Source: Pseudomonadota bacterium
Lineage (GTDB): Bacteria > Pseudomonadota > Gammaproteobacteria > JAKAQQ01
Assembly (NCBI GenBank): GCA_021810635.1
Contig: JAJZIH010000017.1
Location: 1 to 32,363 of the forward strand
DNA length: 32,363 nucleotides
Direction: 5' to 3'
The position numbers and the translations under genes are program-made. Shown in pieces: positions 16,176 to 25,326 of the stretch. Each line of letters opens with the position of its first letter. Positions within the stretch are counted from its first letter, which is position 1. The notes beneath the pieces are model-generated. The model was given only the letters and a program-made list of their open reading frames with translations. It was not told the origin of the DNA and searched no databases.

Positions 16176-19100
16176 ATGTCGATCCCCGCCTCGCAAGCGA
16201 TCCTCTGGGTCAAGGATGAGCTGGAAAACTCACTGGCCCGGGTCCGTCTCGGGTGGGAGTCTTTCACGCAGGATCCTGGCCAGAGAGAGGTCCTCGGACG
16301 CTGTCTCAGCGACCTCCATGAAATCCGGGGTGTCCTGCAGGTCGTGGGGATCAGCGGAGGAGCCCTCCTGACCCAGGAAATCGAGCGGGTGCTGCGGGTT
16401 CTCAAGGAGCAGGCGGAACCCCCTCAGGAAGCGGTACTCGAACAGGTCACGCGTGCTCTCATGCAGTTGCCGATGTACCTCGAACGGGTCGCCGGGACCC
16501 GGAGCGATTCGGCGCGCATGTTACTGCCCCAGATCAATGCGCTGCGGGTCAGTATTGGAAATGTCCCGCTCGATAGTGAAAATCTCACCATGGAGCTTCG
16601 CTTTGCCGAGCGCACGGCAGCGACCATGGACCATGATATCCGCCATCTGGCGCATGCCCTGCGGCCGCAGTTCCAGTCGGCCCTGCTCTCCTTCTACCGC
16701 GATCCGGCCGACCGGGACGCCGTCAATACGATGCTCAAGGTGGCGTATCAGATCGAGGGAGCCGCGCAGATCCCGGCCGAATTTGAGCTGTGGTGGCTGG
16801 CCGGTGGTTTTCTCGAATCGATCCGTGACGGGGGTCATCCGCTGTCACCTGAAATCAAGCAGCTGATCGGGCGGCTCGACCGCGAACTGCATGCCCTTCA
16901 GAAAAAAGGCGAACAGAAACGTTCATTGCAGGATCTGAACCAGAGTCTGCGAACGCTGGTGCTGCAAAGCAGCTCCTCGGGCTCACGCGTGATGGCCATC
17001 CGTTCCGCCCAGCGGACGGAGCCGAAGGAAGACAACTGGTCGGCGTCGACTGCCGATCTCTCGGGCCCGAGTCAGGCCCTCCTGCGGACCATGGGGTCGG
17101 TCATCCATGAGGATTTGGGACGGGTCAAGGACCGGATTGACCTCTATGTCCGGGGTGGATTCAGGGAGACTGCCCAGTTGACGGCTGCAACCGACCTGCT
17201 CAAAAAGGTATGTGATACCCTCACGGTTTTGGGGCTCAGCGACCTCAGTGAAAGTCTGGATCGGCAACGGCGTTTCCTGTCGGATCAGGCCGCGGGAACC
17301 CTGAACGCCCGCGAAGAAACCCTGCTCCAGGTCGCTTCGGTTCTGCTCCAGATTGAGGATCAGCTCGAGGACGAGATCAACCTGCTGGGTAAAACCCGGC
17401 AGTTGTCGGATACCTCTGCCCAGCACGAAGCCTACGGACGGGCCCGCAGTCTCGTCGTGCGGGAAGTGCTCGTCAACCTGTCCCGTGTCAAACAGGTTGT
17501 CGCCGATTTCGTTGCCCATCCCAACCAGTCGCCGTCGCTCCTAGAGACCATCCACCCGCTTTTGGCCGAGATCGTGTCCGCCCTGCAGGTTGCGGAATTC
17601 GAGTCGGTTGCCGGGCTGATTGTTCGTCTGAAGCTGGCCCTTGATCCCGGACGCTGGCTGGGCCAGGGCCGCCGGCTATCGACTTCGCTCGCCAACCGGA
17701 TTGCGGATGCGATCGTCAGCATCGAGTACTGGCTCGAGAACATCCGGTTGAATCGCGGGACACTGGCCGCCATGCTGGATAACGCCGAGGTTTGCATCGT
17801 TGCCCTGGAACAGGCAATCCCCACCACCCCCCTGGAATCTCCCGGGGAGATTGCTGAGGCGCCCACTGGGGAGGGATTGCCGGAGAGACGTGGGGTGTCC
17901 CTCGTGGCACCGGATACATTCGCGGAGTCGAGCCCTCACACCGGACTGGAAGCCGGGCCAACGGACCAAGCGGCTGAACCGGGCCCGCCTGAGGACGAGC
18001 AGCCGGTGATGGAAGGGGCCCTGGAGCCGGTTTTCCCCGAGCGTCACGAAACGGATGCCCCGTCCCACCGTGCCGCGACCGCCCAGCTCCCGCTCGAGGG
18101 TGGACCGGCCACTTCCCCCGAGTTCTTGGTCGTGCTACGCGCGGATGCAGAACCGGAAATCGTCCCGATCTTCCTGGAAGAGGCCCGGGAGGTCGTCCGC
18201 GAACTCCAGGTGGCCTACGAAATGTGGCTCAAGAATCCCGAAGAGGAAATCGGACCCCGGACCATCATCCGGCGCGGCTTCCATACCCTCAAGGGGAGCG
18301 GGCGTCTGGCTGGGGCCCTCCGCCTCGCGGAATATGCATGGAAGGTCGAGTCACTGCTCAACCGGATGATCGATAAGACCCTGCCGACCAGTACCGACCG
18401 GATCGTTTTCGTGGGTGCCTCCATCTCTTTCATGGTTGAACTCATCAAAGAGTTGGAGCATGGGAAATCCCGCTTGCGGGACTATGTGGAGCGGTTCCGG
18501 CGGGCCGAGGCGCTGATTGTCCGGGGGGGGGAGGTGGAATCCGAGGAGGTATCGGTACCGTGGGTCGAGCCCACGCTCTACACCATTTTCCGCGAGGAAG
18601 CCCGTCATCACATGGCGGTCCTTCTGGATTGGCTTCAACTTCCGCAGATGCCCGTTCCCTTTACCGTTTCCAAAGCGGCCCATACCCTGAACGGGATTTC
18701 GCAGATGGCCCAGCTCCCCGAGCTGGTGCAGCTCTTTGAACCAATCAACCAGTTCTTTGAGGCGCTGGCCTTTAGTCTCCAGCCGTTCGCGGAGACTGAT
18801 CGCGAACGGCTGCGCCGGAGTCTGGCCGCAGCCGAGCAGTGTGTGAGGGCCTACGGGAACCGGCTGGATCCCCTGCCCCGGGTGGAACCGCTCTATGCCG
18901 AGTGGCAGTCGGTCCTGACCAGCATGAAACCGTTTCTGCCCGAGCCCGGAGTTCCCGCCGACCAGGGAGCAGAATCGACGGAAACGGCCCCCTCGCAAAG
19001 TCCCTCCGTTCCATCCTCTCCAGCGGCTTATCCGCGTTCCGAGATCCAGGCCGTGTTTCTGGAGGAAGCCCGCGAGCTTTTGGAAGATACGGCTCAGATG

Positions 19101-21398
19101 CTCGAATCGGGTACGGATAACCTCCGGCTTGATCAGGTTTCCCATCTCAAGAGAACGCTGCATACCCTGAAGGGCGGATCCCGCATTGCGAATTTCCCGG
19201 CCATTGCCTCGCTGGCCCACGATCTCGAATCCGTCCTGGACTGGGGTACTCTTCATTGGGATGCGATCGCCCGTGAAACGTTTGGAGGGTTGATCCAGTC
19301 GGCGGTCGGCTCCTTGCACCAGATGTTGGCCCAGGCGCGGCAGGGTCAGGTTCCCCGGGAGGACCAGCGGCTTATGACGTCCCTGGCGCGGTTCATGACC
19401 ACGGCCCTTGAGAGTCCCTCGGGGGAGGCGCGGGCTGGTGAATCCGGACCCGATGCCGAGGCGGAACCGGATGAGGCGGTGGCTGCCCCTGCTGCCGGAC
19501 CGGAACCGGTGGCCCCGCAGCCGGGGCAGCCACCGCCCACCGCTGCGGTGGTGCGGGTCCGTGCGGAGCTCCTAGACCAAGCATTGAACGAGTCCGGAGA
19601 GATGGGGATCTATCGGGCCCGTCTTGAAGAACAGGTCAACAACATGGCCTTCCATCTGGTGGAACATGCCCGAACGGTGGAACGGCTGCGTGAACAGCTG
19701 CGGCGCTTGGAGCTCGAAACGGAAGCCCAGATGATGGCCCGGCATCCTCAAGAGACCAGCGAATCGCAGGCCGGATTCGATCCCCTGGAGTTCGACCGCT
19801 ATACCCGCGTGCAGGAGTTGTCACGAGCCCTTGCCGAATCGGCCAATGACCTGACGAGCTTGCACCACTTGCTGGACAATCTGGCCCGTGAATCCTCGGC
19901 GCTGCTGGTCCAGCAGGGCCGGGTGAACACGGTCCTCCAGGACAACCTCATGCGGGGGCGACTGGTCTCCGTCCACTCCTTGGCACCCCGGCTCGAGCGA
20001 ATCGTCGAGCGGACGGCCCGTGAGGCCGGCAAACAGGTCCAGCTGGTTGTCCAGGGGACCGAAGCAGAACTCGACCGCCGCGTACTTGACCGCCTCGTTG
20101 CCCCGTTGGAACACATGATCCGCAACGCGGTCTTTCACGGCATCGAGATCCCCGAACGACGGCAGACGCTGGGCAAGGCTCCGGTCGGACAGATCGCGCT
20201 GACTTTCCGCCGGGAAGGCCCCGAAGTGATCATTGAGGTGGTCGATGATGGAGCTGGACTCAATTTCCAGGCAATCCGGGAGAAGGCCATCGAACTGGAT
20301 CTTGTCCCACCAGGCCAGGAACCGTCCCAGGATGATCTGATCCAGATGATTTTCAGGCCGGGATTTTCCACTGCCCACACCCTGACGCAGACCGCGGGCC
20401 GCGGGGTCGGCATGGATATCGTGGCGGCTGAGATCCGCGATCTTGCAGGGGCCGTCGAAGTCACCTCCGAGACCGGTCACGGGACACGAATGCTGATCCG
20501 GCTCCCCTTTACCCTGGCCATCTCCCAATCCCTTCTCGTCACCGCCGGGACGAGCCAGTTCGCAATCCCCCTGCACAGTATCGAAGGCGTCGGCCGGATG
20601 ACCCGGCGGGAATATGAGGAAGTCATCCAGAAAGAAAATCCGGTCTATCTGTACAGTGGGCACAACTATCGGCTGGTTCCGCTTCTCCTCGCTTTGGGTC
20701 GCCCCCTGGAGGTGGCCGCAGATGTTGAGGACGTCTCCTTGCTCCTCGCCCGCGGGGGCGACGACTACCGGGCGTTCGCCATCGATTCCATGATCGGGAG
20801 CCGGGAAATCGTCGTCAAGCCGCTGGGAATCCAGGTATCGAGCATTCCGGGCATTTCCGGCGCAACCATACTCGGTGATGGCAGTATCGTTTTTGTATTG
20901 GATCCCGTCGGGCTGGTTCGCGCCTTGCGCCGCCGCCCGACCGGGCACACCCAGGCGACCGTGGTGACGGCTTCGGAAGATCGGCTTCGGCAACGGGGCC
21001 TTGTGCTCGTCGTCGATGATTCCATCACGATGCGTCGCGTGTCCCAGCGGTTTCTGGAACGCAATGGCGTCGAAGTCATGACCGCGAAGGACGGCATTGA
21101 TGCGTTGACCCTGCTCGGCGAACGGATGCCGGACATCGTCCTGGTAGACATCGAAATGCCTCGTATGGACGGGTTCGAGCTGTCCACGCGCATCCGCGGT
21201 GATGAACGACTGCGGTCACTACCCATCGTGATCATTACCTCCCGGACGGGAGAAAAGCACCGGCAGCGTGCCCAGGAAATCGGGGTCAACGCGTATCTGT
21301 CCAAACCCTATCGCGAGGAGGAGCTCCTTGAGACCTTGCACCGTTTGCGCCCGAACCGCTTTTCCGCGGTCCAGAAACCGGGTCCGGAGGGTTCCTGA
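16176..21398 (+). CDS. chpA: Hybrid sensor kinase ChpA (CheA-like)
   Basis: A 1740-residue multidomain kinase. The N-terminal roughly 600 residues hold Hpt-like helical modules: one with H48 in LHEIRGVL, and one near residue 190 where the His is replaced (AYQIEGAAQI). Hpt sites follow at H703 (FHTLKGSGR), H836 (AHTLNGISQ) and H996 (LHTLKGGSR), separated by Pro/Glu-rich linkers. A dimerisation/ATPase core comes next, with H1313 in HMIRNAVFHGIEIPERR, VVDDGAGLN and GRGVGMDIV. A CheW-like domain (about 1440-1590) and a receiver domain with D1614/D1615 and phosphoacceptor D1658 (VDIEMPRMDG) complete it. It is shorter than Pseudomonas ChpA (about 2470). It should phosphorylate PilG and PilH. The stop overlaps chpC as TGATG. 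Confidence 0.95.
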   Translation: MSIPASQAILWVKDELENSLARVRLGWESFTQDPGQREVLGRCLSDLHEIRGVLQVVGISGGALLTQEIERVLRVLKEQAEPPQEAVLEQVTRALMQLPMYLERVAGTRSDSARMLLPQINALRVSIGNVPLDSENLTMELRFAERTAATMDHDIRHLAHALRPQFQSALLSFYRDPADRDAVNTMLKVAYQIEGAAQIPAEFELWWLAGGFLESIRDGGHPLSPEIKQLIGRLDRELHALQKKGEQKRSLQDLNQSLRTLVLQSSSSGSRVMAIRSAQRTEPKEDNWSASTADLSGPSQALLRTMGSVIHEDLGRVKDRIDLYVRGGFRETAQLTAATDLLKKVCDTLTVLGLSDLSESLDRQRRFLSDQAAGTLNAREETLLQVASVLLQIEDQLEDEINLLGKTRQLSDTSAQHEAYGRARSLVVREVLVNLSRVKQVVADFVAHPNQSPSLLETIHPLLAEIVSALQVAEFESVAGLIVRLKLALDPGRWLGQGRRLSTSLANRIADAIVSIEYWLENIRLNRGTLAAMLDNAEVCIVALEQAIPTTPLESPGEIAEAPTGEGLPERRGVSLVAPDTFAESSPHTGLEAGPTDQAAEPGPPEDEQPVMEGALEPVFPERHETDAPSHRAATAQLPLEGGPATSPEFLVVLRADAEPEIVPIFLEEAREVVRELQVAYEMWLKNPEEEIGPRTIIRRGFHTLKGSGRLAGALRLAEYAWKVESLLNRMIDKTLPTSTDRIVFVGASISFMVELIKELEHGKSRLRDYVERFRRAEALIVRGGEVESEEVSVPWVEPTLYTIFREEARHHMAVLLDWLQLPQMPVPFTVSKAAHTLNGISQMAQLPELVQLFEPINQFFEALAFSLQPFAETDRERLRRSLAAAEQCVRAYGNRLDPLPRVEPLYAEWQSVLTSMKPFLPEPGVPADQGAESTETAPSQSPSVPSSPAAYPRSEIQAVFLEEARELLEDTAQMLESGTDNLRLDQVSHLKRTLHTLKGGSRIANFPAIASLAHDLESVLDWGTLHWDAIARETFGGLIQSAVGSLHQMLAQARQGQVPREDQRLMTSLARFMTTALESPSGEARAGESGPDAEAEPDEAVAAPAAGPEPVAPQPGQPPPTAAVVRVRAELLDQALNESGEMGIYRARLEEQVNNMAFHLVEHARTVERLREQLRRLELETEAQMMARHPQETSESQAGFDPLEFDRYTRVQELSRALAESANDLTSLHHLLDNLARESSALLVQQGRVNTVLQDNLMRGRLVSVHSLAPRLERIVERTAREAGKQVQLVVQGTEAELDRRVLDRLVAPLEHMIRNAVFHGIEIPERRQTLGKAPVGQIALTFRREGPEVIIEVVDDGAGLNFQAIREKAIELDLVPPGQEPSQDDLIQMIFRPGFSTAHTLTQTAGRGVGMDIVAAEIRDLAGAVEVTSETGHGTRMLIRLPFTLAISQSLLVTAGTSQFAIPLHSIEGVGRMTRREYEEVIQKENPVYLYSGHNYRLVPLLLALGRPLEVAADVEDVSLLLARGGDDYRAFAIDSMIGSREIVVKPLGIQVSSIPGISGATILGDGSIVFVLDPVGLVRALRRRPTGHTQATVVTASEDRLRQRGLVLVVDDSITMRRVSQRFLERNGVEVMTAKDGIDALTLLGERMPDIVLVDIEMPRMDGFELSTRIRGDERLRSLPIVIITSRTGEKHRQRAQEIGVNAYLSKPYREEELLETLHRLRPNRFSAVQKPGPEGS

Positions 21399-21862
21399 TG
21401 GCAGTGGACGAAGAACTCTACTGTCTGTTGGTCCCACTGGACGGCTTCAAGATCATTCTGCCCCGGGACCTTGTGGTCGAAGTGCTCAATCGAGGGAGCA
21501 TTGAGCCGGCTTCCGGAGAAACCGCCTGCCTGTTGGGGTATCGCACCCGGAACCAGCAGCCGATTCCGGTCATTTCCCTGGAAGTGGCGGCTGGTCTGCC
21601 ACACCGGCCAACCGGCAACAAGAGTCGTCTTCTGGTCGTCCATGCAGTCACGGGCCGTCTGGAACCGCCGTACTTTGCTATCCTGACTCTGGGTTACCCC
21701 TATCTCCTTCGCATCGATCCACGGACTCTCAGGACCCATGAAAACCAGAAGCTTGCCCCTGGCTTCGTTTCGCGGGCGCAACTGGGAGGGGAAGCGCCCC
21801 TGATCCCCGATTTTGATTGGATCGAAGGGGTTCTGGCAGCGCTCAGGCCGGTTCCGGCCTAG
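21398..21862 (+). CDS. chpC: CheW-like protein ChpC
   Basis: A 154-residue divergent CheW-domain protein: LYCLLVPLDGFKIILPRDLV, ETACLLGYRTRNQQPIPVIS, KSRLLVVHAVTGRLEPPYFA. ChpC is an accessory adaptor linking alternative receptors to ChpA. It is coupled to chpA by a TGATG overlap; the chpB methylesterase normally found between chpA and chpC in Pseudomonas is missing. Its 3' end overlaps the convergent rsmE gene by 20 bp. Confidence 0.88.
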   Translation: MAVDEELYCLLVPLDGFKIILPRDLVVEVLNRGSIEPASGETACLLGYRTRNQQPIPVISLEVAAGLPHRPTGNKSRLLVVHAVTGRLEPPYFAILTLGYPYLLRIDPRTLRTHENQKLAPGFVSRAQLGGEAPLIPDFDWIEGVLAALRPVPA

Positions 21863-22610
21863 GGGTCGGAGGGTCATTGAGGTCCCCCCAGAGGGCCTGC
21901 AGGACGGCCAGTGCCGCGAGTGGGGCCGTTTCGCTCCGTAGGATCCGGGGACCCAGCCGGACCGGCTCATAGCCGAGGTCCAGAACGGCCCCGAGTTCCT
22001 TCTCCTCGAATCCTCCCTCGGGGCCGACCAGCAGGTGAACACTCTGGCCGCGGATCGGGCCCAACCCGAAGCCATGGGGCGCATCGGGTGTCAATACAAA
22101 ACGGGCCCCTGGCTGTGTGGGGAGATGCAGAAAGGCCGGCCAAGTCAGGGGAGGGTGGCAAGGCGGCACCCAGCTCCTTCCGCACTGGGCACAAGCGCTC
22201 CGGGCAAGGGCGTTCCAGTGGCGCAGCCGGGCATCCTGACGTTCTTGCCGCGCGGGCACTGCACTGCGATGGGTGGTGACCGGTTGAATCCCCGCGACCC
22301 CCAACTCCGTGGCCTTTTCGATGATCCAGTCCATTTTGGTACTTCGGGCCAGCGACAGATACAGCCAGACCTTGAGGCCGGATTCCCGTTCGACTTGCTG
22401 GCGGACCGTACCGACAGCAAGGCCGGTTCGTCCCTTGGATGGGGTACGGATCCTGGCGTCATATTCGTGACCCAAGCCGTCGAACAGGATGACCGGATGG
22501 TCATCGGCCAGACGGAGGACATGACGTAGGTAGTGGGTGGATTCGGGATCCGGCAGGATTTCGGAACCGGATGTGAGGGGTGGCGGTGCGTAGAGGCGGG
22601 GGGTGCGCAT
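21843..22610 (-). CDS. rsmE: 16S rRNA (uracil-1498-N3)-methyltransferase
   Basis: About 255 residues; a SPOUT-fold RsmE enzyme. The N-terminal PUA-like region has RLYAPPPLTSGSEILP and HYLRHVLRLADDHPVILFDG. The SAM-binding trefoil knot shows VHLLVGPEGGFEEKEL and VRLGPRILRSETAPLAAL. KMDWIIEKATELGV is also conserved. The start lies in ATGATG: ATG 22613 or 22610 overlaps the bioA TGA, so the genes are coupled. The 3' end overlaps chpC on the other strand by 20 bp. Confidence 0.93.
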   Translation of the reverse strand: MRTPRLYAPPPLTSGSEILPDPESTHYLRHVLRLADDHPVILFDGLGHEYDARIRTPSKGRTGLAVGTVRQQVERESGLKVWLYLSLARSTKMDWIIEKATELGVAGIQPVTTHRSAVPARQERQDARLRHWNALARSACAQCGRSWVPPCHPPLTWPAFLHLPTQPGARFVLTPDAPHGFGLGPIRGQSVHLLVGPEGGFEEKELGAVLDLGYEPVRLGPRILRSETAPLAALAVLQALWGDLNDPPTPRPEPA

Positions 22611-23965
22611 CATCCGGACCGGGTGGCAAAGTCGATGCCGGCCCGAACCGTGGCGCACAGGGACTCCGTCTCCTGGGCATTGATGACATAGGGAGGCATC
22701 AGGTAGACCACGTTGCCGAGCGGCCGCAGCCAGGCTTCGTGCTGGAGACCGTAGCGGAAAACCTCGAGTCCGCGTCGCTCCTGCACGGGATAGCTGATCT
22801 TACGGGGGCCATCCTGGGCCAGTTCGACTGCTGCGATTGTTCCGGTGATGCGGATATCGGCGACATGGGGATGCCCCTGCAACGGTGCGAGCCCCTGGGT
22901 GAGCCATCCGTGCAACTGCCGGTTTTGCTCAAGAACCGGTTCCTGGTCGAAAAGATCCAACGTTGCGAGAGCGGCCCGGCAGGCCAGTGGGTTACCCGTG
23001 TAACTGTGGGAATGCAGGAACGTCTTGTGGGACCAATAGTCGTCGTAGAACGCCTGGTAGAGGGATTCGCGGACCAAAAGGGCGGAGAGGGGCAGATAGC
23101 CCCCGGTCAGACCCTTGGCCAGGATCAGGATATCGGGCGAGATCCCTGCCTGTTCACAGGCAAAAAAGGTGCCGGTTCGGCCCATGCCCACCGCACACTC
23201 GTCGGCGATGAGATGGACCCCATGGCGGTCGCAGCTCTCACGCAACCGGGACAGGTAAAGGGGAGGATACATCCGCATGCCCCCTGCGCACTGGACGAGG
23301 GGTTCGACCAGAACGGCAGCGATCTGGTCGGCCTTCTCGATGAACAGATGTTCCAGTATGGCGAGGCGCTGCTCGATATACTCCTCTACTGATTCATTGT
23401 TCTGGCGTTCATAGAGATCGGGTGGCGGCACCGAAAATCCGGGATAGAGGAGGGGTTTGTAGACATCCCGGTAAAGGCCGACCCCTCCGACCGCAAGGGC
23501 ACCCAGAGTCTCTCCGTGATAGCTGTTCTGCAGGGAGACGAAATGATCTTTTCGCGGATAGCCCAGGTTTTTCCAGTAGTGAAAACTCATTTTGAGGGCT
23601 GCTTCCACCGCTGCGGACCCGTTGTCGGCGTAGAAACAGCGTGTCAGACCGGGAGGGGCTCGGGCCAGCAGCCGTTCGGCCAGTTCGATGGCCGGAATAT
23701 GGGTGGCGCCGGCCAACAGGGTGTGTTCAAGCAATCCGAGCTGGTCATGGAGAGCGGCCATGATCTTGGGATGGCAGTGGCCGAACAGGTTGACCCACCA
23801 GGAACTGATGGCATCGAGGTAGCGGTTTCCATCGGCATCGAACAGCCAGGGTCCCTGGCTGCGAACCAGAGGGATCAACGGGAGCCACTCGTGATCTTTC
23901 ATCTGGGTGCACGGATGCCAGATAACCGCCAGATCGCGCTTGGTCCAGAGCTGATTGTTGGACAC
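22610..23965 (-). CDS. bioA: Adenosylmethionine-8-amino-7-oxononanoate transaminase
   Basis: A 451-residue class III PLP aminotransferase that makes 7,8-diaminopelargonate in biotin synthesis. BioA-specific features are IWHPCTQMKDHE, LDAISSWWVNLFGHCHP, ADNGSAAVEAALKMSFHYW, the ADECAVGMGRTGTFFACE segment, the PLP lysine in LAKGLTGGYLPLSAL, and HSHSYTGNPLACRAAL. The start is GTG with no strong ribosome site. Other biotin genes are not adjacent; instead it is coupled to rsmE. Divergent from ampD across 112 bp. Confidence 0.93.
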   Translation of the reverse strand: MSNNQLWTKRDLAVIWHPCTQMKDHEWLPLIPLVRSQGPWLFDADGNRYLDAISSWWVNLFGHCHPKIMAALHDQLGLLEHTLLAGATHIPAIELAERLLARAPPGLTRCFYADNGSAAVEAALKMSFHYWKNLGYPRKDHFVSLQNSYHGETLGALAVGGVGLYRDVYKPLLYPGFSVPPPDLYERQNNESVEEYIEQRLAILEHLFIEKADQIAAVLVEPLVQCAGGMRMYPPLYLSRLRESCDRHGVHLIADECAVGMGRTGTFFACEQAGISPDILILAKGLTGGYLPLSALLVRESLYQAFYDDYWSHKTFLHSHSYTGNPLACRAALATLDLFDQEPVLEQNRQLHGWLTQGLAPLQGHPHVADIRITGTIAAVELAQDGPRKISYPVQERRGLEVFRYGLQHEAWLRPLGNVVYLMPPYVINAQETESLCATVRAGIDFATRSG

Positions 23966-24077
23966 GGGAAGGCCGTCGATTGCAGGTCTTCGAGCATTTT
24001 AAGCGACCCGGATGTTCCGGGGAAGGTCCGGTTGGCTACAATGAAACCCGGCTGTGCCTCCCGGGAGGGATCCGTCC

Positions 24078-24674
24078 ATGTTTCCGACCGTCAACCCCAC
24101 GAGTGGCATTTTCCAGCCGGCCCGCCATTGTTGGTCCCCCAACCGGGATGCACGCCCCCTGCACACCTCGACCGAGCTGATCGTGGTTCATGGAATCAGC
24201 CTGCCGCCTGGAGTCTTTGGCACGGAGTGGGTGGAAGCCCTCTTCATGAACCGCATCCCCAACGACCATCCCGATCCTCTGCTGAGATCGGTTTCCAGCC
24301 TGCGGGTTTCAGCCCACCTGTATATTGCCCGTGATGGCCGGACTATCCAGTTCGTTCCCTTTCTGGAACGAGCGTGGCATGCGGGAGCCTCCCATTGGCG
24401 GGGGCGGGAGCATTGCAACGATTTCTCGGTTGGCATCGAGCTTGAGGGGACCGACGAACAGGCCTACGAGCCGGTCCAATACCAAAATCTGGCGGCGGCG
24501 ATCCGGGCGTTGTGGGACGCCTATCCCTCGTTGGCCGCAGGAGCCATCGTCGGCCATTCGGAAATCGCCCCCGGACGCAAGACCGATCCTGGTCCCGCGT
24601 TTGACTGGGCGCGACTCCGTCAAATTCTGGCGGCTGGGACCGGTCCGGGAGGGGCGGCCGTTTCCAGCCCATGA
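24078..24674 (+). CDS. ampD: 1,6-anhydro-N-acetylmuramyl-L-alanine amidase
   Basis: A 198-residue zinc amidase_2 enzyme of peptidoglycan recycling in the cytoplasm. The zinc ligands are H38 (LIVVHGISLPPG), H160 and D170 (VGHSEIAPGRKTDPGP); K168 and E122 fit the catalytic residues of E. coli AmpD. RHCWSPNRDARP and the AWHAGAS motif are family-specific. A Shine-Dalgarno GGGAGGGA precedes the ATG at 24078; an ATG at 24054 is upstream of it and unlikely. A TACAATGAAA string at 24037 may be its -10. It ends 7 bp from the convergent FlhC-like gene. Confidence 0.93.
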   Translation: MFPTVNPTSGIFQPARHCWSPNRDARPLHTSTELIVVHGISLPPGVFGTEWVEALFMNRIPNDHPDPLLRSVSSLRVSAHLYIARDGRTIQFVPFLERAWHAGASHWRGREHCNDFSVGIELEGTDEQAYEPVQYQNLAAAIRALWDAYPSLAAGAIVGHSEIAPGRKTDPGPAFDWARLRQILAAGTGPGGAAVSSP

Positions 24675-24681
24675 CCCGTTG

Positions 24682-25326
24682 TCAGGCCTTACCCGTTCCG
24701 CCCGGCTTTCCGGGAGAGGGGTTGGTTTCCGGATCGCGGGAGCCTGGACCCAACTGACCACTGCCTTTGTCGGGAGGCTCGATTTTCCGTTCGCGCAGAC
24801 AGTACAGGCAGATCTTTTTCTTGTGCGGAAACGTCAGAGGCAGGGCAATGAAAAGCGCGAGGCACTGTGGACAGCGCTTGACGACCAATTCCTGTGTTCT
24901 GATTTTGGCCAGCAGGTTCCAGCACATCTCGATGTCGGCGCACTCGATCCCGAGTGTTTTGCAACGCTCGGCATAGGAGCGGTAGGACGAGGCAAAATCC
25001 CAGATCCGCCCTGCTTCGTCCCAGCCTTCACCCGGGAAAAAACGATGGATGGTGTAAAACAGCCCGCCGGTCAGCCGCCTGGACCATCCCCCCTCGACCC
25101 ACCAGTCCTCAATATTCTGCCGGTGCCGGCCCCGCGGGGAGGACCGCTTCCAGACATTCCGGTACATTTGCCGGATGGCTCGGTCCGATAGCGGCACAAA
25201 CCGCTTGACGAATGACGGCCTTGCACCACAGCAGATCAGACGTTCCGCGAGGAGAAGAGCCATGCCGTTCAGGCGTAACTTGCCGCGAATGGGGCTGATT
25301 TCAAAGTCCACAGGGGGAATCTTCAT
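24682..25326 (-). CDS. FlhC-like transcriptional activator
   Basis: A 214-residue protein resembling FlhC. The helical N-terminal part has LSDRAIRQMYRNVWK, followed by GGLFYTIHRFF, like the LFYNIYRF segment of FlhC. A four-Cys zinc site, CPQC (C152, C155) and CLYC (C173, C176), has the right layout, and a Pro/Gly/Lys tail follows. In enteric bacteria FlhC binds DNA as FlhD4C2; homologues such as SetC and AcaC drive conjugation genes of mobile elements. No flhD homologue or flagellar gene is here. The ATG overlaps the stop of the upstream TraB-like gene as ATGA, with GGAG 9 nt before it. This pairing makes a mobile-element regulator more likely than a flagellar one. Confidence 0.75.
   Translation of the reverse strand: MKIPPVDFEISPIRGKLRLNGMALLLAERLICCGARPSFVKRFVPLSDRAIRQMYRNVWKRSSPRGRHRQNIEDWWVEGGWSRRLTGGLFYTIHRFFPGEGWDEAGRIWDFASSYRSYAERCKTLGIECADIEMCWNLLAKIRTQELVVKRCPQCLALFIALPLTFPHKKKICLYCLRERKIEPPDKGSGQLGPGSRDPETNPSPGKPGGTGKA

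Noticed and set aside
19821-20993. A 390-codon frame antisense to chpA (and another at 18351-19319)
   Set aside because: It is contained in the conserved kinase core of chpA, with no ribosome site or recognisable domain.
24682-25326. Flagellar master regulator FlhC
   Set aside because: No flhD, motility or flagellar genes nearby, and it is coupled to a TraB-like gene; only FlhC-like is claimed.
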